A DNA stretch of 54,098 nucleotides from assembly GCA_022072045.1 (NCBI GenBank), contig JAJVIL010000073.1:1-54098 (forward strand), read 5' to 3'. Below the pieces are notes generated by a model. That model saw only the letters and a program-made list of their open reading frames with translations. It ran no database searches and had not been told where the DNA came from. The position numbers were made by a program, and so were the translations under genes. Source of the DNA: Burkholderiaceae bacterium. Lineage in GTDB: Bacteria; Pseudomonadota; Gammaproteobacteria; Burkholderiales; Burkholderiaceae_C. Each line of letters starts with the position of its first letter. Position 1 is the first letter of the stretch. Shown one piece after another: positions 51,727 to 54,098 of the stretch.

Positions 51727-51981
51727 TCACGGCCGCTCGGCCATCTTCTGCGTGTGCTCGTTGATCTTGAACAGCACCATCAGCAGTTCGCACCAGATGC
51801 GCGCACCGAGCGCGCCGCCGGCGATGATCGCCAGCCCGGTGGCAAAGCCCGAGAACGACAGCCGGCCGAAGGTGAACATCGAGGCGACGCCGCCGACGAC
51901 GGCCACGAACAGCAGCAGCCAGTAGATGAAGGTGATGATCCGCGGCGTCACCATGGCGTCGAAGAAGAAGAGGGATTTCAT
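51727..51981 (-). CDS. DUF4282 small membrane protein
   Basis: 84 residues from ATG 51981 with AGGAG upstream. Two hydrophobic segments (about 13-37 and 44-63) match the DUF4282 pattern 'FFFDAMVTPRIITFIYWLLLFVAVVGGVASMF...GLAIIAGGALGARIWCELLMVLFKINEHTQKM'. The family is uncharacterised and inner-membrane. It lies 42 nt downstream of the exported-protein gene and is coupled to the 61-residue gene. Confidence 0.85.
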   Translation of the reverse strand: MKSLFFFDAMVTPRIITFIYWLLLFVAVVGGVASMFTFGRLSFSGFATGLAIIAGGALGARIWCELLMVLFKINEHTQKMAERP

Positions 51982-52023
51982 GCCGGCTCCTGGTGGGTGG
52001 GTGAAGGGTCGAACGCAGAACGC

Positions 52024-52503
52024 TCAGGTTGGCTTGCCGAACACCACGTTCCTGGGTTGCTTGAAGCGGTCGCGGTGGCCCGAGTTGACCTGCGTGATCC
52101 AGTCCTTGGTGCAGGTCATCAGGTACTCGTAGTTCTTCTCCTTGGCGAACACGGTGATGCGGCCCTTGGAAAGGATCGCCGCCTGCGTCGTGCCGTCGTG
52201 CTCGGCGACGCAGATCACGCCTTCCTCCTCGCCGCCGCCGTGCGGTGCGTTGCCGCTGATCTGGATCGCGCCGCTGACCAGGCCCATCTCGCCGGTGACG
52301 TTGAGGTTGCGCATCAGCTTGGGCAGCGCCTTGCCGACCAGCGCGTCCAGCTGGGCCTTGACCTTGGGCTCCTTGAGCAGGGCCGGGTAGTCGGGCGAAC
52401 CCACGTACTTGCGCAGCGGCGGGGTGCCCTGCGCAGCGGCGAATGTCGCCAGCGCCGTCATCCCGATGGCACCGGCTCGACGCAAGAGGCGGACAGTCAG
52501 CAT
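52024..52503 (-). CDS. exported protein, unknown
   Basis: 159 residues from ATG 52503. The signal peptide is MLTVRLLRRAGAIGMTALATFAAAQG (cleavage near AAA-QG). The mature part has 'LLKEPKVKAQLDALVGKALPKLMRNLNVTGEM', then a possible beta domain 'LVSGAIQISGNAPHGGGEEEGVICVAEHDGTTQAAILSKGRITVFAKEKNYEYLMTCTKDWITQVN', which contains two Cys that could form a disulfide. No family is recognised with certainty. It is the first gene of the run exported protein - DUF4282 - 61-residue protein, read from tandem-repeat promoter copy 2. Confidence 0.72.
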   Translation of the reverse strand: MLTVRLLRRAGAIGMTALATFAAAQGTPPLRKYVGSPDYPALLKEPKVKAQLDALVGKALPKLMRNLNVTGEMGLVSGAIQISGNAPHGGGEEEGVICVAEHDGTTQAAILSKGRITVFAKEKNYEYLMTCTKDWITQVNSGHRDRFKQPRNVVFGKPT

Positions 52504-52563
52504 GGCTCGGTTCGGTTCGGGGATGCCGCCGCGGCGGCAGAGTCTTCGCGATTCCCCTTCGCG

Positions 52564-52586
52564 CGGCGCCGGGGGCCCCGGCGCCG
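52564..52586 (-). terminator. perfect GC palindrome after the terminal helical-repeat gene
   Basis: CGGCGCCGGGG-g-CCCCGGCGCCG, exact 11-bp arms. It lies 36 nt beyond the stop at 52622 and just downstream of the predicted start point of promoter copy 2. It may be a terminator or attenuator hairpin at the head of the exported-protein transcript. No T-run. Confidence 0.45.
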
Positions 52587-52592
52587 GTCGCC

Positions 52593-52625
52593 AAGGTAGA
52601 AGCAGGCGCGTTACCGCGCTGTTAC
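52593..52625 (-). promoter_or_regulatory. tandem direct-repeat promoter, copy 2 (GTAAC-N6-GTAAC-N11-TACCTT)
   Basis: On the minus strand GTAAC (52625-52621), N6, GTAAC (52614-52610), N11 and a -10-like TACCTT (52598-52593). It has the same spacing as copy 1 at 49.06 kb, and it overlaps the stop codon of the helical-repeat gene. It would drive the exported-protein operon. Confidence 0.6.
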
Positions 52626-54098
52626 CGCGAGGCGCCGCGGTCGGCCGCCGCCAGCAGCGCGCGGTTCACCGGGTTGCGCTGCAGGAAGCTGTCGCGGAAC
52701 TCGGCGGGCACGTTGGGCAGGGCGACGCGGCGCACCCACTGCGCGCCGCGCGCCAGCGCGAGCAGCGAGTGGTCGCCGTCGCCGTTGGCGTCGAACACCT
52801 GGGCGGCGATCCACCAGGCTTCGCCGAGGTACATGTCGGCCGGCTGCACCGTGTCGAGCTGATCGATCAGCTCGCGCATCGCCAGCGCCGCCTCGCGGGT
52901 CTGCCCGGCACGCGCCTGCGCCTGTGCGCGGCGCAGGCGGGCCTTCATGGCGACGCCGGCGAATTCGAGTTGGTGCGCCATCTGCAGCACCTCGTCGCAG
53001 CGCTGCAACGCGGTCTGCGGGTCCGGATGCTCGGCCGCATCGATCATCAGCTGCATGCGCACATGCGGGTCGTCGCCGCTGGTCAGCGTTGCCAGCGCGT
53101 TGTGCAGTTGCTCGTCGGCCGGATGCCCGAGCGCACGGTCGATGCGCGCCGCGACGTTGGCACCGCGTGCCTGCACCGAGCGAACCGACGGCCGTTCGTA
53201 GGCCAGCGCCTGGTGCGCGCGCGCGAACTGGCCGAGGTCGATCAGGAACTGCGCCCTGTGGTTCGACACCAGCGCGATCCACAGCACCTGCTTGTCGCGC
53301 ACGAAGCGTTCGAGCGCCGCGTCGAGGTGTTCCAGCGCCTCGCGATAGCGGCCGCTCAGCCCGCAGTACAGGCCGACGTACGCGCGCACGACGCCGCCTT
53401 CGGGCCCGTCGGTGGCGCCCAGCTCGGTCTGGAGGGCCAGCGCACGCTGCGCCAGCTCGAGCGCCTCGTCGATGCGGCCGAGGTTGCCCTTCACGGTGGC
53501 CAGGTTCGAGGTCAGCGTTGCCAGCTCGGCCAGGTCGCCGAGTGCGCGCGCGTTGTCGATGGCCTGTTGCAGTGCGAACGCCGTATCGCGCAAGCGGCGC
53601 ACGCCGTTGAGGACGTACGCGTAGTCGGCCCAGAAGCGCCCGCGCAGGTTGGCGTCGACCCCGCGTTCGACGCCCGCGCGGTGCGGCTCGATGATCGCCA
53701 GCGCCTCGGCCGGTCGGCCGGCCTGCGTCAAGCCCACGGCCTGCAGACAGGCGGCCTCGAGTTCGAGCGCCGGCGATTCGAGCTGGCGCGCCAGCACGCC
53801 GGCCTGCTGCGCCGCCGCGATGCCGGCGTCGTGGTCGGCGGCCATCAGCGCGGCCAACGCCTGCGCGATCAGCGCCGATGCGCGCTCGCTGTCGGACTGC
53901 GCTTCCTGCAGCAGCGCGTCGGCGGTCGCTCGCGCAGTGGCCAGGCCCTGCACGACGATGCGCGCCGGCACGCTGTCGCAGCGCGCGCGAAACGCGCGCT
54001 CGCGCGCACCGGCGCGATCGAAGCAGGCCGCGGCTTCGCTCCAGCATTGCACCTCGTGCGTGCGCTGCGATGCGCTCTGCGCCTGCTGCGCGGCCGCC
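52622..54098 (-). CDS. C-terminal part of a large TPR-rich protein, probably a regulator (5' end outside window)
   Basis: The frame is open to the window edge, giving 491 visible residues; the first internal GTG (54052) is not a convincing start. The visible part is a TPR-like solenoid, for example 'LEAACLQAVGLTQAGRPAEALAIIEPH', 'LATLTSNLATVKGNLGRIDEALELAQRALALQTELG' and 'YVGLYCGLSGRYREALEHLDAALERF'. The end 'LPNVPAEFRDSFLQRNPVNRALLAAA' resembles the C-terminus of large regulators (DNA-binding domain - ATPase - TPR; SARP/BTAD, LAL or adenylate-cyclase-fused types). The N-terminal domain would decide. It lies upstream of the exported-protein operon. Confidence 0.7.
   Translation of the reverse strand, partial: AAAQQAQSASQRTHEVQCWSEAAACFDRAGARERAFRARCDSVPARIVVQGLATARATADALLQEAQSDSERASALIAQALAALMAADHDAGIAAAQQAGVLARQLESPALELEAACLQAVGLTQAGRPAEALAIIEPHRAGVERGVDANLRGRFWADYAYVLNGVRRLRDTAFALQQAIDNARALGDLAELATLTSNLATVKGNLGRIDEALELAQRALALQTELGATDGPEGGVVRAYVGLYCGLSGRYREALEHLDAALERFVRDKQVLWIALVSNHRAQFLIDLGQFARAHQALAYERPSVRSVQARGANVAARIDRALGHPADEQLHNALATLTSGDDPHVRMQLMIDAAEHPDPQTALQRCDEVLQMAHQLEFAGVAMKARLRRAQAQARAGQTREAALAMRELIDQLDTVQPADMYLGEAWWIAAQVFDANGDGDHSLLALARGAQWVRRVALPNVPAEFRDSFLQRNPVNRALLAAADRGASR

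Overview
This is a GC-rich chromosomal segment from a betaproteobacterium, most likely of the order Burkholderiales (Rubrivivax/Leptothrix/Methylibium-like). The evidence is the set and order of housekeeping genes: pilB-pilC-pilD-coaE-zapD; groES-groEL with a CIRCE operator; ispB divergent from rplU-rpmA-obgE-proB; hemA-prfA-prmC; pilS-pilR-ampD; and nrdA-nrdB followed by a lysine-rich H1-like gene. Several families typical of the group are also present (DUF1631, PP0621 family, DUF2726, tryptophan-synthase-beta-like small protein). No plasmid, phage, IS element, rRNA or CRISPR array was seen.

Layout. 1-2.9 kb: 3' part of a UvrA-type excinuclease, open at the left edge, probably the second half of a double-length UvrA. 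2.9-8.8 kb: an orphan helical-repeat protein, the msrP-msrQ methionine sulfoxide repair pair, a small conserved protein, a di-haem cytochrome c4, engB and a DUF1631 protein. 8.9-11.2 kb: HrcA-controlled groESL. 11.2-16.6 kb: type IV pilus assembly genes (pilB, pilC, pilD) with coaE and zapD. 16.7-21.5 kb: tRNA-Pro(CGG), ispB, rplU-rpmA-obgE-proB and rppH. 21.5-25.7 kb: proS, a lytic transglycosylase, ubiX, grxD and an outer-membrane protein. 25.8-33.2 kb: hemA-prfA-prmC, miaB, tRNA(CAU), ftsY and small conserved proteins. 33.4-40 kb: ffh, a CcsA/YpjD-type protein, pilS-pilR and ampD. 40-45.3 kb: nrdA with tandem NrdR boxes, nrdB and a histone-H1-like gene. 45.3-48.5 kb: fba-purC plus a lower-GC helical-repeat gene. 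48.6-54.1 kb: an accessory block of exported and membrane proteins with two regulators.

The accessory block at the right end is the part most likely to hold something undescribed. It contains a split small exported gene, a CsgG-like lipoprotein divergent from a LuxR-type regulator, and a three-gene operon (exported protein, DUF4282 membrane protein, 61-aa protein). At its edge is the C-terminal part of a large helical-repeat protein. Two promoters in the block share one architecture on the minus strand: GTAAC-N6-GTAAC (11-bp period), then N11, then a -10-like hexamer. One precedes the split exported gene and the other the three-gene operon. This resembles direct-repeat promoters used by SARP/OmpR-type winged-helix activators, so the block may be one regulon. 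The CsgG-like/LuxR intergenic region instead carries two near-perfect palindromes.

All coordinates, frames, motifs and inverted repeats were read by eye. Family assignments come from recognised motifs, without database searches. Start codons were chosen by family N-termini and ribosome-binding sites and are approximate where stated.
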